Positions 1 to 12,724 of a stretch of 64,000 nt of DNA are shown piece by piece. A program made the position numbers and the translations under genes. The notes beneath the pieces were generated by a model, which searched no databases, was not told where the DNA came from, and worked only from the letters and a program-made list of their open reading frames with translations. The DNA comes from Colius striatus (lineage: Eukaryota; Chordata; Aves; Coliiformes; Coliidae): assembly GCF_028858725.1 (NCBI RefSeq), contig NC_084790.1:84314506-84378505 (forward strand). Direction: 5' to 3'. Numbering within the stretch: the first letter of the stretch is position 1; every line of letters starts with the position of its first letter.

Positions 1-234
1 TTTGCTGCCTATTAGATAAACAGCCACAGGCAGGACCTAGTACCTGACAAACAGTGACTGCAGTGAGACTGACCGGCCTGCACCTGGAATCCTGCAAGTG
101 CTGATGGTTCAACTCCCGCCCCACCTTCAACCCCAGCCACACCAGGTCATGGCACTCGGGAGGCACAACACAGAGTGGAGGAGGGAAGTGCTGTGCAACC
201 AGGCAGGTGACAGGGGTGTCTGGTGGCCACGTAC

Positions 235-451
235 GTCACCGATCATGATGGCCTCCGCCGGGGCACAGCCGGCTCCCCGCAGGGCCTCCAGGAAGAAGGT
301 CTCCTCAGGCTTCCCCACCACAGTGGCTCTGGTGTCCGTCGCATATTCCAGCCCAGCCACGAACCCTCCAGGTCCCAGAGACAAACCATCTCTTTTCTTG
401 AAATATCTGGCTTTATGTATAGCAATGAGAGGAGCCCCATCCAAAATCAAC
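235..451 (-). CDS. HDHD2: HDHD2 fourth coding exon
   Basis: This 217-base exon starts after TTCTCCAG and ends at a GTACGT donor. It encodes the stretch from [16 protein letters not shown] to MIGD, including the motif III lysine (GKPEETFF). The next exon, carrying the second Asp of motif IV and the C-terminus, is not found in bases 1-234 and should lie left of the window. Confidence 0.93.
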
Positions 452-3400
452 CTGGAGAACACAAAGAAGTACAGAGACTGAGTCAAAGAACCACGACACT
501 TAAGAGCTGAAGGACTCAGCTGGAGTTTCACAGAACCACAGGATGGTGGGGGTTGGAAGGGACCTCCAGAGATCATCTAGTCCAACCTCTCTGCCAAAGC
601 AGGTCCCACCTAGATCAGAATAAAAGTTCCTTCCTTTCCTGACACAGCAAACTAAACAAATTTCCCAAGTGACAAATTTATTCTCCTGGGGATTTGAACA
701 GGTTTGAATCCTGTTTAAACTCTCAAACAATAAGGTCCATTGTTCCAAGCAGCCTCACTTTTCACTAAGGCAAGCATCCAAACATGAGATCCCATCCAAT
801 TTCCTCACCCAAATCTTTCAAAATCCACAAACCACCGGAACTGGCTGGAGGCAGCAGTTTGGTGGCCTCGTCCTTAAGCTTCTTGCCTGGACTGAAGACA
901 CAGCAGTGCTGGCAGGAAATTTGCAGCCCAACAGCTTTTGGTTTGACCTGTACCAGCCCAAAAGTGACGTGTTCCCAGCAGAGGTGAGTGTTCAGGTGAA
1001 TCCCAGGTAGAAAGTGAATCATTTAACCCTAATTTCTATTTTAATGTTGGAGGAATTGCAACAAGAAGTTACATGAAAAAGCCACAAAGATAATGGCCAC
1101 ATTTATGTCTCCCTGAATTCCTCAGTTAACAGAGGAGTCTTTTAGAAACCAAGCTGGATTTGAGCTCCTTGGAACAAAAAACTCCAAGTGGGACATAGTT
1201 CAAAGCAACAAATCAGCAGATTCCTAACACCTCTGCAGAGGGTGACAGAAGAGAGGTGATAATGTGAGCTATGGTGGTGTTACAGGAGAGTCTTAGCTGG
1301 GCACAGCACCTGGGAGCCTGAGGAAGCAAGCGCAGTGACAGTGTGAGATGGGGAACTACTCTCTGCCCAACAGCTGAGATCCTCCCACCTTCCATGGGCA
1401 CATTCCTGCCCTGACACACCAGCATGGAGCTTTCCCATCACCTGACCCACCTGTTAAAAACCTGCACAAAACACGGCCTTGTCTGGAATGGGTGCAAAAA
1501 AATAAGGCAAGAAGTAAATTAAGAAACTGCTTTTGCTCCACCAATCTCAGTCAGCACCTCCTTAGACTTCTTACCCTGTCAGCCCATCAGTTCATTTTCT
1601 GTCTGCTGTATGGTTCTTGTACTGTGTTCAGTGTCAGGCTCCTCACTCACTGCCAGAGGGATGCTGAGGGGCTGGAGCGTGGCCACAGCTGGGAAGTGGA
1701 GCTGGAGAAGGGGCTGGAGCACAAGGGTGCTGGGGAGCAGCCCTTCCATTAGACCAAAGAAAACTTACTCCAGCAGAACACTTTATCCTCAGTACTGGAG
1801 GCAAATCCTGAACAAGTCAGTCAGAAGTCAAAGATCACACACAGCCCATAATACTTGGTCCTCTGACCAGCCTGAAACACAGGACTAGGAATACATTGGG
1901 CAAGCCCAGGACAGATTCAGAGAGGATGATATCTTTCCCTGGGCAGACAAGTCAGCCAAGAGGCTGGGAACACATCTGCAGAGGCAAGGTGAGCTGAAGG
2001 ATGCAGCCTTGCTCTACACACAGCCACACCACCACAGACACAGCTCTGGATAGTGCTCAGGCATCATGGACCTCATGCTGCCCCTTGAATGTGTCTCTCT
2101 TGGGCAGCAAGGCCACACCACACCTACTGCTGGGATATGGGAAGCGTTTGGCTTTCAGCATCTCCCCTCCATCAGCAGAGCTAGGTGTGCAACTCTGTTT
2201 TTAGCCAAAAAGCCTTGATCCAGCCTGGGCCAAGCTTGCCCAGCTGCACAGGGCCAGTTCTGCAGGCTGGCCTGGGCAGGCCTGGGGCCCTCAGGGACTC
2301 TGGGTCCAATGACTGGCTTCTTGTTTGGAGTGTGCTGGTCTCCAGCCTGAAGTAGCTAACAGCTATCACTCAACAGCTAACACATTAATGACAGAAACAG
2401 CAAGCACTCCAATGATGTAAGCACTGGAATACACGACGGGTTAAGTTCATGCAGTTGTGAAATCAAGACTCTGCTCATGACCGTCCTGTAAAGTTCTCAA
2501 ATCAATATGCCGTTGGCAACACACACTAATAAGGCTGCCAGGGAACCAGTTTGGGTCAATACCTGTGCTTATGACACAGAATTGCCAAGCAGATAAAGGC
2601 AGCATTGTCCACCTACTCCACAGAGCCTCCATAAGATACCGGCAAGCAGTAATTGATACTCCCTCTTCAGATTTACTGGTTATAGAAACAGATTAAGGTG
2701 CTTGAGACCAGTATTTTTCAAATTCCAAGGTGAAAAACTGTGTGTCAGCCCTCATCCAGGAAGCAAAGAGCATAGAAGAGCCATGGCATGCCTGGGAGCA
2801 CACTGGGTTGCTAACCAGTGTCACCAGACGTCCCCTTTAGTACAGAGACAGCACTAAGGCTCATTCCCAGCCAGAGCCCAGCTCCCACAGCTGGGCTGGG
2901 CTGAGCTGGGCAGGGGTGCTCCTGCTCCTCATGAGCTGAGCACCTTGGCCTAAACTGCTGCTGGAGAAGAGCAGGCTCAGAGAGGTCCCAGGGAAGTGAA
3001 AGGGAGGCAGGGCAGGCTCGCTGGGGTGCAGGGTAAGGGGGTGACCAGATGACTTCTCTGAATGTTTCCTAACAGACAAAAGGCAGATCACCGGGGCTGA
3101 ACTCAGCAACAACCTCCTGTTCAAGTCTTTGAAGATAAAGAGTTTCTTCAAGTTAAGAATGCTGTGATGAGGTGGCACTAGAGAGCACTGCAAGGTGGTT
3201 AAGGTTGGAAAAGCCCTTTAAGATCCTTGAGCCCACCTGTTCCCCCAGCACTGCCACAGTCACCACTAACCCATGTCCCTGAGCCCAACAGCTACATGAC
3301 TTTGGTATCTCTCCAGGGATGGGGACTGCACCACTGCCCTGGGCAGCCTGGGACAGGGCTGGACAGCCCTTGGGGGAAGAAATTGTTCCCCATTTCCAAT

Positions 3401-6400
3401 CTAAACTTCCCCTGGGAAGGCCATTTTCTCTCGTCCTGTCCCTTTAGCTCGGGAGCAGAGACCAACCCTTTCCAGGCAGAACCTCCTTGTGAAGGAGTTG
3501 CAGAGAGTGATTGTGTCTCCCCTCTGCCTCCTCTTCTCCACGTGAAACAACCTGCAACAGGGACACATGGTTGTGCAACCTCTGCACACACTATTGCATC
3601 TTGGCTCCTGTACAGTCACAGATAAATTTTATCTGACTTACCCCTTAATCAGCAGAGAAAACAAGGAGCATTGAAAATAGCACAGACTGGATCTGATCCA
3701 CAGTTCACCTAACCCAGCATGCTGTGCAGGCCACTCTGAACCCAAGATGCCTCAGAAGGTATTGCTAGAAATCCTGCACTAGGCAGGTAAGGAAAAATCT
3801 GCCCTAAATACTGGGCTTCCTTCCCTGTAACATTAGGGCTCCAAAGGCTGAGGTTTGAACAGGGAAACCATCTCCCAAATACTTCCCAGCATCCTTGGTT
3901 TTGCATACTTCCTCTTAAAACACAGCTGACAACCCTGACTGCACTTCTATCACTTACTTTACAGACTGAAAGCTTTGAAAACCAGGGTGAAGGCCCCAAA
4001 CCCACCAAGGTGGCTCTCTCAGACACTGGCTACATAAGGGTGATGTTGGTACCAGCCTGCTCTTGCCACACGAGGAGGGTTTCCTTGCAAACGAGCCCAG
4101 CCCAGCACAGCCACCACTGGAAAAGCCACAAGAAGGGTCTGACTCACCGGAATGCTCTGTTCATCATCTCATAGTGAAAGTGCTCGGGAGCCAGTCCTAT
4201 CACCACTGAGTTGGGGTCGTCAGTGGCTATCCCTGGAAAATCAACACAGGACTGAGCCAACAGGACTCTATTCATATTTAGCAGTACACAGTCAAAAGTG
4301 CAATTAAACACTTTACAGGAAAGGAAATGAGTGCTTTCTGACAAAGACTCTAGCTTTATGTCCTTTAGAAACGTGGAAAAGGTGATGATCTATCCAGGCT
4401 CTGCCAGCCTTCACAAGGCACACAGCTCTGCAGCTGGACACTCATTACAGTGATGGAATAGCGATTCTCTCACTGCCTCCTCTGAAATGCACACAGCACC
4501 TTTGTAACTGAACAACTGTTATCTGAGAGTCCCTTTGGACACCTATTTATCTGTAAGGACAGCAAAGCAACAAGACTAGTGAATTTTTCGATTCCCTCTG
4601 GAGAAAACTCCACTTTGGGTATAAGGCCTGGCAAGTTGTTCTACACATCAGTCTGGTTACAATGATCAAAGATGGTATTGCAGGGTGACCTAGGAGCTGC
4701 TAACAATGGGTAAGTTTTGACCCTTCTGGAAGGTTTTGGGTTGGGTTTTTATGTGGACTACTTCCCTCAAGAACAGCTTGCACCTCCTTTATTCTCCAGG
4801 GGAGCACAACTGTTTATACATGGCAATGTCTGTTCTGAACAGAACCAGGAATGGCAGCAAAGTAGGATCTGTAGATCCTAGAGAAACAGAAGTGACAGTT
4901 TTATTTATGATGAGTTATCAGCTGCGTCCTGCACTTGCGGAGGTTTTTGTTCTGCCTTCACACAGCATGTCCCCTATGCCTTTACTGAGACAACTAGAGC
5001 CTCTGAGTCCCCAGAGAGCACCGTCACAGTCTGCTGCATGAAATGCCAGGTGGATCTGTGACACCACCCAAAAGCATCTGGGTCCTTTACCCACTGACAG
5101 ATTATGTCCATCCATCTGCGACCAACTTTAGAGAGAGATTAGCCAAGAACAGCTCAACAGCAGCCACTAACAAGAATTCAAAGCATTCTTCATTGTACTT
5201 AAATATTTCAAGAGCAGCACTGGGGATGTGAGCTAAAGCACTCGCAGCAAAAAGAAACAAAATGAACCATTCCAGACCCAGTACCATTAATTCCCCTCTG
5301 CTGATATCTCTGCCTTTGCCATCTTGTGCAAAATTAGCATCAGCTACTGTAAAACTGATGGAAAGATCCCAAATACAAAGAGATTAAACTGATTTAACAC
5401 CCTTCAGGGAAATAGATGCTGTCTCTGACCAAGACACTTTCCAGAGAACACAAATACAGAACATTGCTGGGGGCACCTCACTCTGGATATAATGTTAGGT
5501 AGAACAGATTATCAGGTTTTGTTGCTCCCAGAGCCCACAGAAGCTTTTCTCCTGAACATCTCCTCTTTCTGAAGGTTACTTCTCTGTGCTACGGCACGAA
5601 AATTTAACAGGGAATGTCTGTTTCATAGCAAGATTAGAAGTTACTTAAATTTTGCAGCCATCAAGATTTCAGTTGATGAGACTGAAGCATGTCCAGAGCT
5701 GGGCAGCGGAGCTGGGGAAGGGGCTGGAGCACAAGGGTGATGGGGAGAGGCTGGGGGAATGGGGGTGTTCAGCCTGGAGAAGAGGAGGCTGAGGGGAGAC
5801 AGGAGCACTCTCTGACACTCCCTGACAGCAGGTTGTGGCTGGGGAGGGTTGGTCTTTGCTCCCAAGCTACAAGGGACAGGACAAGAGGAGGTTTAGATTG
5901 GAGATGGGAAACAATTTCTTCCCCCAGGGGCTGCCCAGCCCTGTCCCAGGCTGCCCAGGGCAGTGGTGCAGTTCCCATCCCCGGAGGGATCCCAAAGCCC
6001 TGTAGCCATGGGGCTCAGGAACATGGGTTAGTGGTGGCTGTGACAGTGCTGGGGGTATAGCTGGACTCATGAGCTAAAGGGCTTTTCCAACCTCAACCAT
6101 CCTGTGATCTCCATTTTTGCCTTGCCTTCAAATGAAAGATTGAAAATACAGTACACAATTTTCAACTCTGTTTAAAACACGTCTATCTTCAGCACTCTGA
6201 AACCAACTGTGTGGTTATGCCAACAACTGACTGTCCTGGCTTCAGGCACCTGCGAGACATGTCCAAGTTAGAGTAACTCATCCACTACACCTCTCATCAT
6301 TGAGGGAAGGAAATGGGAACATCTGAAAGGAAAGTAAGTTTTAATCAGGTCTTTAGAGACACCAATCTAGAGAAGTCAGGGCAAGCAACCTTCTGACACC

Positions 6401-9400
6401 TATTAAGGTATCAAAGTACATGGAGTTAGATTTAGATGTTAAACACAAGGTAAGTAACAAGAACTACCTGAAGATTTTACATTTAATAATGATCTATTAA
6501 GAGTAATAATCTATTAAGAGAGCAGCTAGCCTGTCTACACATTGGCTTCTCAGCTCTTTACAAGCAAAACCTCCATGCAACAGTTGAGGGAAACATGATT
6601 TCCAACAAACTGATAAATCCTTGCTATAAAACAAAGCAGCACTGGTAGATGAAATAAATCTTCAATGTTCTAGTGATGAGTGTTATTTCTTTTACACTGG
6701 AAATTAATAAAAAGTATTGAGATTTTCTTAAACTTATGACTATTTCAAGGCTTTGGCTGCCATTTCCACTACTCCTACAGAAGCCAGGGCTTCTGTGTAA
6801 TCTTAACTTTAAAAGAAGAAAGGATGTTTATGAGCCTAGAGAGTTCCCAATTCAGGCTTCATCATGGCTACTGGTGCATATATATATATATATCTGCAAT
6901 ACAACTGTCATTCTACAAAACAGAGCGCACAATGTTTTCTTTGTTGTTCTCCTGTGCTGCTTTGTGACCACCTCACCTGTGAAATCAGGCAGGGCCTTGT
7001 CATCCACCAAGAGGAGAGGCCGCACCTGCATTTGCTCCAGAAGGTTTCTGGCTGCTGTCAGAGATGTGAAGATCTCATTTTCTGCAATGTCAAACCCCAG
7101 CTTCGTCAGCCTCGCCAGCAGATCTCTCTTGCACTCCTTCGTCGTGTTCGTCACGAACCGAATGGTGACGGGAGCACGGCGCAGCCTGAGGAACAAAGAG
7201 CAAAGGCAAGTTGGTCACAGAGCCCTTTCATGGTTGCCTCTTCAGGGCTAAAAGAGAACTGTTTGTCTAAAGGTTGCAGGTGAAAAGACTGCAGAGACAG
7301 AGAACTGCTGGAGACAGGCCAGCACAGGGCCACCAAGATGTTGAGGGGACTGGAGCACCTTCCTTATGAGGAAAGGCTGTGGGACCTGGGGCTGTTGAGT
7401 CTGGAGGAGACTGAGGGGGGAGCTCATTAATATTTGCAAGTATCTAAATGGTGGGTGTCAGGAGGTTGGGGCAGCACTTTTTCTCTTGTATCTAGTGACA
7501 GGACAAGGGGTGATGGGATGAAGCTGCAGCACAAACAGTTCCATTTAAACACTAGGAAAAAACCTTTCAGTGTTTCAGTGAGGGAGCCCTGGCCCAGGCT
7601 GCCCAGGGAGGGTGTGGAGGCTCCTTCCTTGGAGGGCTTCAAGACCCACCTGGACATGTTTCCGTGTGACCTGATCTAGGTGGGACCTGCTTTGGCAGGG
7701 GGTTGGACAGGATGATCTCTGAAAGTTCCTTTCAACCCCTACCATTCTGTGATTCTGTGATTCCAGAGTACTAGTGCCAGACAAAAAACATGAGGCTGTT
7801 AACTTCTACAGACTGAGGCGTGATCTGAAACAGACGGCAAGAACTGAAGCTCCCAGAACAAGACCAAGACTGCCTTGCTTTGTTCCTACCAGCAAAAACA
7901 TGGAGGAAAATGGTGGTTCCACACTCCACTTTCATAGGAGTAACAAACGCACCTGCAATCAGTAGTAATGAGTTTGAAAAGCACTTTCAAACCAGGCAAT
8001 AAACAGACCAGGCCTGTGTTCTGGATCAACAGCATCCTGAACCAGAATAACAGAGCAACAATGTTCTTTTGTTTAGCGTCTTGAACTCCACGTGCCAGGT
8101 GAACTTCACATCAGCTATGGCTGATACAGAGACATGGGATGCTCCAGTAGCCTGTGTTACCTGCCTGGCCATTTTGTGTCAGTTTTGCAGCCACTTCTCC
8201 CTCCACCGAGCAACATCAATATCCCAGAAAACCAGATTATTGCCCTACACTGACAGCACATACTACTCAACAATCAAATCATTTTAGGGGACAATTTTGA
8301 TGGTACTGCCTTTAATTACTCCCCCACCATCACTTTCTCTTTGTTGCTATAGAAACAAAGACTGGCATCACGGCCGCATGGAGAACATCAGAATAAAGTT
8401 GGTCAATGCTGCAGACTTGCTTGCATCTGCCACTTCTTTCTCTTGATTGTCAGATACCCTGACACTTCACATGGATCAACTGCTACAAAAATCTCCCTGT
8501 TACTAACAAATATTAAAATGAGATATTTTTTCCCTCCTATTAACCTCATGCCATGGTTTGATGTGAAGCCATGGGTACCAATAAAGATGGAAACGATCCC
8601 GTTGTGCCCCAACCAAGCTCATGCTAATCTTTTCAGCTTCTCTTTAGGGAAGAAAATGATACAGAATCACAGAATCACCAATCAACCACCTGGATGAGGG
8701 GACAGAGTGTACCCTCAGCAAGTTCCCTGCTGGCACCAAACTGGGAGGACTGGCTGATTCCCCAGAGGCTGTGCTGCCATTCAGCGGGATCTGGACCGGC
8801 TGCAGAGTTGGGCAGAGGGGAACCTCCTGAGGTTCAACAAGGACAAGTGCAGAGTCCTGCACCTGGGAAGGAACAACCTCATGCACCAGCACAGGTTGGG
8901 TGTGACCTGCTGGAGAGCAGCTCTGCAGAGAGAGACCTGGGAGTCCTGATTGATAATAAACTAAATATGAGCCAGCAACGTGCCCTCATGGCCAAGAAGC
9001 CAATGGCATCCTGGGATGCATCAAGAAGAGTGTGGGCAGCAGGTCAAGGGAGGTTCTTCTCCCCCTCTACTCTGCCCTGGTGAGGCCTCATCTGGAGTCC
9101 TGTGTCCAGTTCTGGGCTCCTCAGCTCAAGAGGGACAGGGAACTGCTGGAGAGAGGCCAGTGCAGGGCCACCAAGATGATCGAGGGGACTGGAGCATATT
9201 CCTTATGAGGAAAGGCTGCAGGACCTGGGGCTGTTTAGTCTGGAGGAGAGGAGATTAAGAAGGACCTTATTAATAGTTACAAATATCTAAAGGGTGGGTG
9301 TCAGGAGGTTGGGCAGCACTTTTTTTCAATGATATCTATCAACAAGACAAGAGGTGATGGGATGAAGCTGGAACACAAAAAGTGCCATTTAAACATAAGG

Positions 9401-12189
9401 AAAAACTGTTCCCATGTGAGGTGAGGGAGCCCTGGCCCAGGCTGCCCAGAGGGGTTGTGGAGTCTCCTTCCTTGGAGCTCTTCAAGACCCGCCTGGACAC
9501 GTTCCTGTGTGACCTGATCTAGGTGAGACCTGCTTCTGCAGGGGGGTTGGACTGGATGATCTCTAAAGTTCCTTTCCAACTCCTACCATTCTGTGGTTCT
9601 GTGATTCTGTGAATCACAGAATTACTGAGGTGGGAAAAGCCCTTTAAGCATCTTGAGTCCAACTGTTACCCCAGCACTGCCACGGCCACCATCAACTCAT
9701 GTCCCTTAGCCGCACAGCTGCAGGGCTTTGGGATGGTCACTACCCTGGCCCTGCTGTCCAGGATTCACTGACATAGATTAGTAGAAAAGAGTATACAAAA
9801 GTATGTCTTTCACATCTGTAAACAAAAAGGCCTGTCTGCTCTTTGCAGTGAAATGCCACCTGCTCTCCCTAATTGTGACAGCAGGTTGAAGGGCACAAAC
9901 AACACCTGCCGCGAAGTTTTTGGCTCTTGGCCTAAAAAACCAGACTCGAAGTCTGAAACCCAGGCTCGAAGCCTGAAAAACCAGCTCTAAGCCTACTTCA
10001 TGCGGCGATCAACCCAGGGTCCAATTCTCAGCTGGATGGGAAGAAATCAGTCCTACTCAATGTGAGTGATAGCAGAAATCTTCACTTTATTAAAAGCAGG
10101 CTCTAACTTCTATATCCAGCAGCTTCAAAGCTAGCTCAGCAACAGCAGCTAATAGATTACATTCTCACGTTCATCCTACTTGCAGTTTCTGCAATAAGCG
10201 AGCTCCCTCACATTTTCCCATCTTGGTTTTCTCCAAAGTTGTTTTCCACCTTGAGCTGTTAGCTCGTTAGCTGAAAACAGCCCGACCTTGAGGCAGCAGA
10301 AGGCGGCCTGCTGTCTGCGCTGACTACGTGACAGCAACTGCTTTAACCATGGCTCTGACTCTGGTCTTGATTGTGCATTAAATTCATGTAACTAGAACTC
10401 AGATTGCCTTGCCTCATCAGGCCTAACATTATACCCCGGGATCCATGTCCATGCTCCCTCATTTTTTCTCCACAAACACCAAATTTTGCACCTTGTCCCT
10501 TTGCTGTTCCACTCCCATGCGTAAGCATGGCTCATAAGGAATTGAGAAGCAGAAGCAGAATCAGTGGCTTTATAAAACAGTCTGCCTTCTCATTCTATAG
10601 AAGGCATTTCTTCTGTCCAGTCTCCTGCCTTGGGGTTTTGACTTGAGCAGCAGACAGGACAGATACTGAACTCTTCCTGACAACATCACCACTTTATACA
10701 AATAAGGATTTCCAAGTACACTGACTCCCATCTGGCTGAGCAACAGTCAGGCTTTATAAAAAACTAAGCAGATAACACAGTAACAACTCCCATCCTTAAT
10801 TAAACCCTATTCCCCCCCCTTGATTAGTTCTTGCTGTCCCAGCATCTTAAGGTGTCCTTCTGCACTCACCACGACAGCACTTATCACTTTATGGTTTTCT
10901 TCATGTGTTGTAAGATGTCCTCTCCAGGAAAACACTGTCACACACAGTACAAAGACCCCTGCAGCTGTATATCCTGTTTTCCCACTGACTCTGCCAGATC
11001 AAGACATTTTATTACGCCTCAGTTTCTTGAGGTACCTTCCATCAGAAGAGAAGAGGTATATAACTGTCCTGTTTATATATGTCCCTTATATTTCTTAAGT
11101 TATTGAAATTCCTACAAAAGCTGGGCTGTATTATCAAGTCCTCCTCAAACTAAAAAAGCAACTGAAGTTGTTTACCTAACTGAAAGAAACTTAAAAATAA
11201 TAAAGCAAAGCCTTGGCTGAAAAAATACAAATGAAATGAGAACTCTGCAAAGGATATCTTGCCCAGTTATTCTGTCACTCCACGTTAGCTCACCACACAC
11301 CTAACAGCTCAGACTACCAGGTTCCTGTAGTTAAACAGAGCACTGAGGAACGTCTGAGCTGAAGTGACTTTCATGTACATGGGGTTAATTCAGGTTAACT
11401 TCACTACTTTCCACTTTGGTGAGGGCTGTAAGTCACCTATGAATGAGCTGAAATATTCTGAATATTTGTGTTTTCTACCTAGAACACATTTAGGGAGCAA
11501 ATAGGGAAAGGTGTGAGGGCACAGGTGTTCATGTGTTCAGTACCACAGAATCACAGAATGGCAGGGTTTGGAAGGGACCTTTAGAGATCATCTAGTCCAA
11601 TCCTCTACCAAAGCAGGTCCACTTAGATCAGCACAGGAATGTGTCCAGATGGGTTCTGAAGCCCTCCAGAAAAGGAGCCTCCACACCATCCCTGCGCCAG
11701 GACTCCCTCATCCCACACTAAACTTTTTCTTATGTTTAAGCAGAACTTTTGGTGTTGCGGCTTCATCCCATCACCCCTTGTCCTGTTGCTAGATACAACA
11801 GAAAAAGTGCTGCCCCAGCCTCCTGACACCCACCATTTAGATACTTGTTAATATTATTGAGATCCTCCCTCAGTCTCCTCTTCTCCAGACTAAACAGCCC
11901 CAGGTCCCGCAGCCTCTCCTCAATATCTAGGTCCTTTGCTGATTTCTCTTGATAGTCATACAGGCATAAATAAAAGCAGGGCTTGGCCACGTTACTTGCT
12001 TGTCCAGGACAGCAGAAAAAGGCAGAAGCTTCAGTCCCCAGCACTGACAGCACTTACTATCAGAGTAAAAGGAAAAGGGTCACTTGCCTTTTAAGAGCTT
12101 CCTGCGCACCCGGCACAGCTGAGTCCTCGACGTGAAGAGTGCCGCTGAGATCCACCAACACAGCTTTCAGCGCCCGCCGAGCTGCCATC
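235..12189 (-). CDS. HDHD2: HDHD2, haloacid dehalogenase-like hydrolase domain-containing protein 2 (3' end outside window)
   Basis: Four coding exons on the minus strand (12088-12188 from the ATG, 6977-7185, 4148-4232, 235-451) join in phase to 204 codons. The vertebrate protein is 259 residues as I recall, so the missing 55 C-terminal codons lie left of position 1. The protein starts [20 protein letters not shown]. Visible HAD features: the nucleophile motif DLSGT near residues 13-17 (the second Asp of classical DxDGT is Ser, as in LHPP-like members), motif II FVTNTTK around residue 45, motif III lysine in [10 protein letters not shown], and the start of motif IV (MIGD), interrupted by the last intron. 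The family consists of soluble, Mg-dependent phosphatase-like proteins whose physiological substrate is not established. Identity is from recalled human sequence and the IER3IP1 neighbour; I am confident of it. Confidence 0.95.
529..618 (-). mobile_element. CR1 3' fragment
   Basis: Minus orientation; it starts with CACAGAACCACAGGATGG and TTGGAAGGGACCTCCAGAGA, the characteristic CR1 3' end. Confidence 0.85.
1628..1750 (+). mobile_element. CR1 internal fragment
   Basis: Contains CTGGAGCACAAGGGTGCTGGGG and the preceding CTCACTCACTGCCAGAGGGA, as in the longer copies at 5.7 and 21.5 kb. Confidence 0.7.
3194..3560 (-). mobile_element. CR1 3' fragment
   Basis: Minus orientation: AAGGTTGGAAAAGCCC, then CACTAACCCATGTCCCTGAG and GGGGAAGAAATTGTTCCCC in inverse order to the plus copies. 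The adjacent open frames belong to the repeat. Confidence 0.85.
4148..4232 (-). CDS. HDHD2: HDHD2 third coding exon
   Basis: This 85-base exon has acceptor TTTTCCAG and donor GTGAGT. It encodes the cap-domain stretch [16 protein letters not shown], strongly like the mammalian protein. Phases fit the flanking exons. Confidence 0.95.
5677..6115 (+). mobile_element. CR1 fragment
   Basis: Plus orientation: GAGCTGGGGAAGGGGCTGGA through TTTTCCAACCTCAACCATCC, ending at the CR1 3' end. It lies in an HDHD2 intron. Confidence 0.9.
6876..6894. repeat. Short (TA)n run
   Basis: About nine TA dinucleotides lie in the HDHD2 intron just downstream of exon 2. Confidence 0.85.
6977..7185 (-). CDS. HDHD2: HDHD2 second coding exon
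   Basis: This 209-base exon is preceded by a pyrimidine-rich acceptor (TTTGTTCCTCAG) and followed by GTGAGG. It encodes the segment with FVTNTTK (HAD motif II) and ends in ALPDFTG. It starts in phase 2 and ends in phase 1, matching both neighbours. Confidence 0.95.
7283..7763 (+). mobile_element. CR1 fragment
   Basis: Plus orientation: CTGCTGGAGACAGGCCAGCA through CATTCTGTGATTCTGTGATT, the tail repeat of CR1. It sits just upstream of HDHD2 exon 2. Confidence 0.92.
8655..9613 (+). mobile_element. Longer CR1 copy
   Basis: About 950 bases in plus orientation, with the region TTCAACAAGGACAAGTGCAG, the GAGCAGCTCTGCAGAGAGAG block and the tail TCTGTGGTTCTGTGATTCTG. Reading frames are broken, so it is a dead 5'-truncated copy. 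A short inverted tail piece may be at its left edge. Confidence 0.92.
9612..9772 (-). mobile_element. CR1 fragment tail-to-tail with the previous copy
   Basis: Begins AATCACAGAATTACTGAGG immediately after the tail of the plus copy, then GGAAAAGCCCTTTAAG and CCACGGCCACC. It belongs to a different CR1 subfamily from its neighbour. Confidence 0.85.
9907..10428 (-). mobile_element. Solo LTR-like element of an endogenous retrovirus
   Basis: Read on the minus strand the segment begins TGTTAGGCCTGATGAGG, contains TATAGAAG and AATAAA (in TTTTAATAAAGTGAAG) followed by a CpG-containing tail, and ends near GCGGCA. This is the U3-R-U5 order of a long terminal repeat (TG...CA). No internal retroviral genes are adjacent, and no clear target-site duplication was found. 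Boundaries are approximate. Confidence 0.55.
11544..11940 (-). mobile_element. CR1 fragment
   Basis: Minus orientation: CACAGAATCACAGAATGGCA through TCTTCTCCAGACTAAACAGC. It lies in the intron beside the HDHD2 GC donor. Confidence 0.92.
12088..12189 (-). CDS. HDHD2: HDHD2 first coding exon
   Basis: The exon begins after an acceptor ending GGCAG, with the ATG one base inside it at 12188-12186. It encodes the first 33 residues plus two bases, including the DLSGT nucleophile motif. The boundary to the next exon requires a non-canonical GC donor (AAAAG then GCAAGT), which restores the expected Lys-Arg-Leu-Arg reading across the junction. Confidence 0.92.
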
Positions 12190-12724
12190 CTGCCTTCCCC
12201 AGGGGAAAGCCAAACAGATGAAACAACAACAAAAACTGTTAAGCAGACAATGGTTCATAAAAACAAGGCAGTCAGTTAAGCGACTGGTTTGTGCCAAGGC
12301 CGGCATTGCTCAGAACATTGCTCGCTGTATGGAATGGGCCCCTTTGGACATGAGAAATAAAAGGCAGTGCTTAAAAGAAAATACATAATTGATGGGGTGG
12401 TATTTTCCCAAACTCTCTAAACATGGAAATCAGGCACTGTTTGTTTTTTAAGTGCCTTCATTTGATTTTCTAAACAACTCCGAGTGTGGGGAGGGGGGTC
12501 GTTAGGTTTGGTATGGCTGGTTCAAGGCCTCAGCAAGCCCATTCCAACAAGTCCCATCGACACCAAGGGCACACAATCCTGCTAAGGGACAACATAGGCC
12601 TCTGATTGCAAACCTCAAACTGCTTTGCTGAAGTGGATGTTGTTCATTCTATTTTTGTAAGCTGGGTCCATGGTGATCCAGCCCACAACACAACTCAGCT
12701 GCCCTAACTCTCAGGGTATTCGGG

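Noticed and set aside
6736-7251. 171-codon plus-strand frame over HDHD2 exon 2
   Set aside because: It is antisense to a conserved HDHD2 exon.
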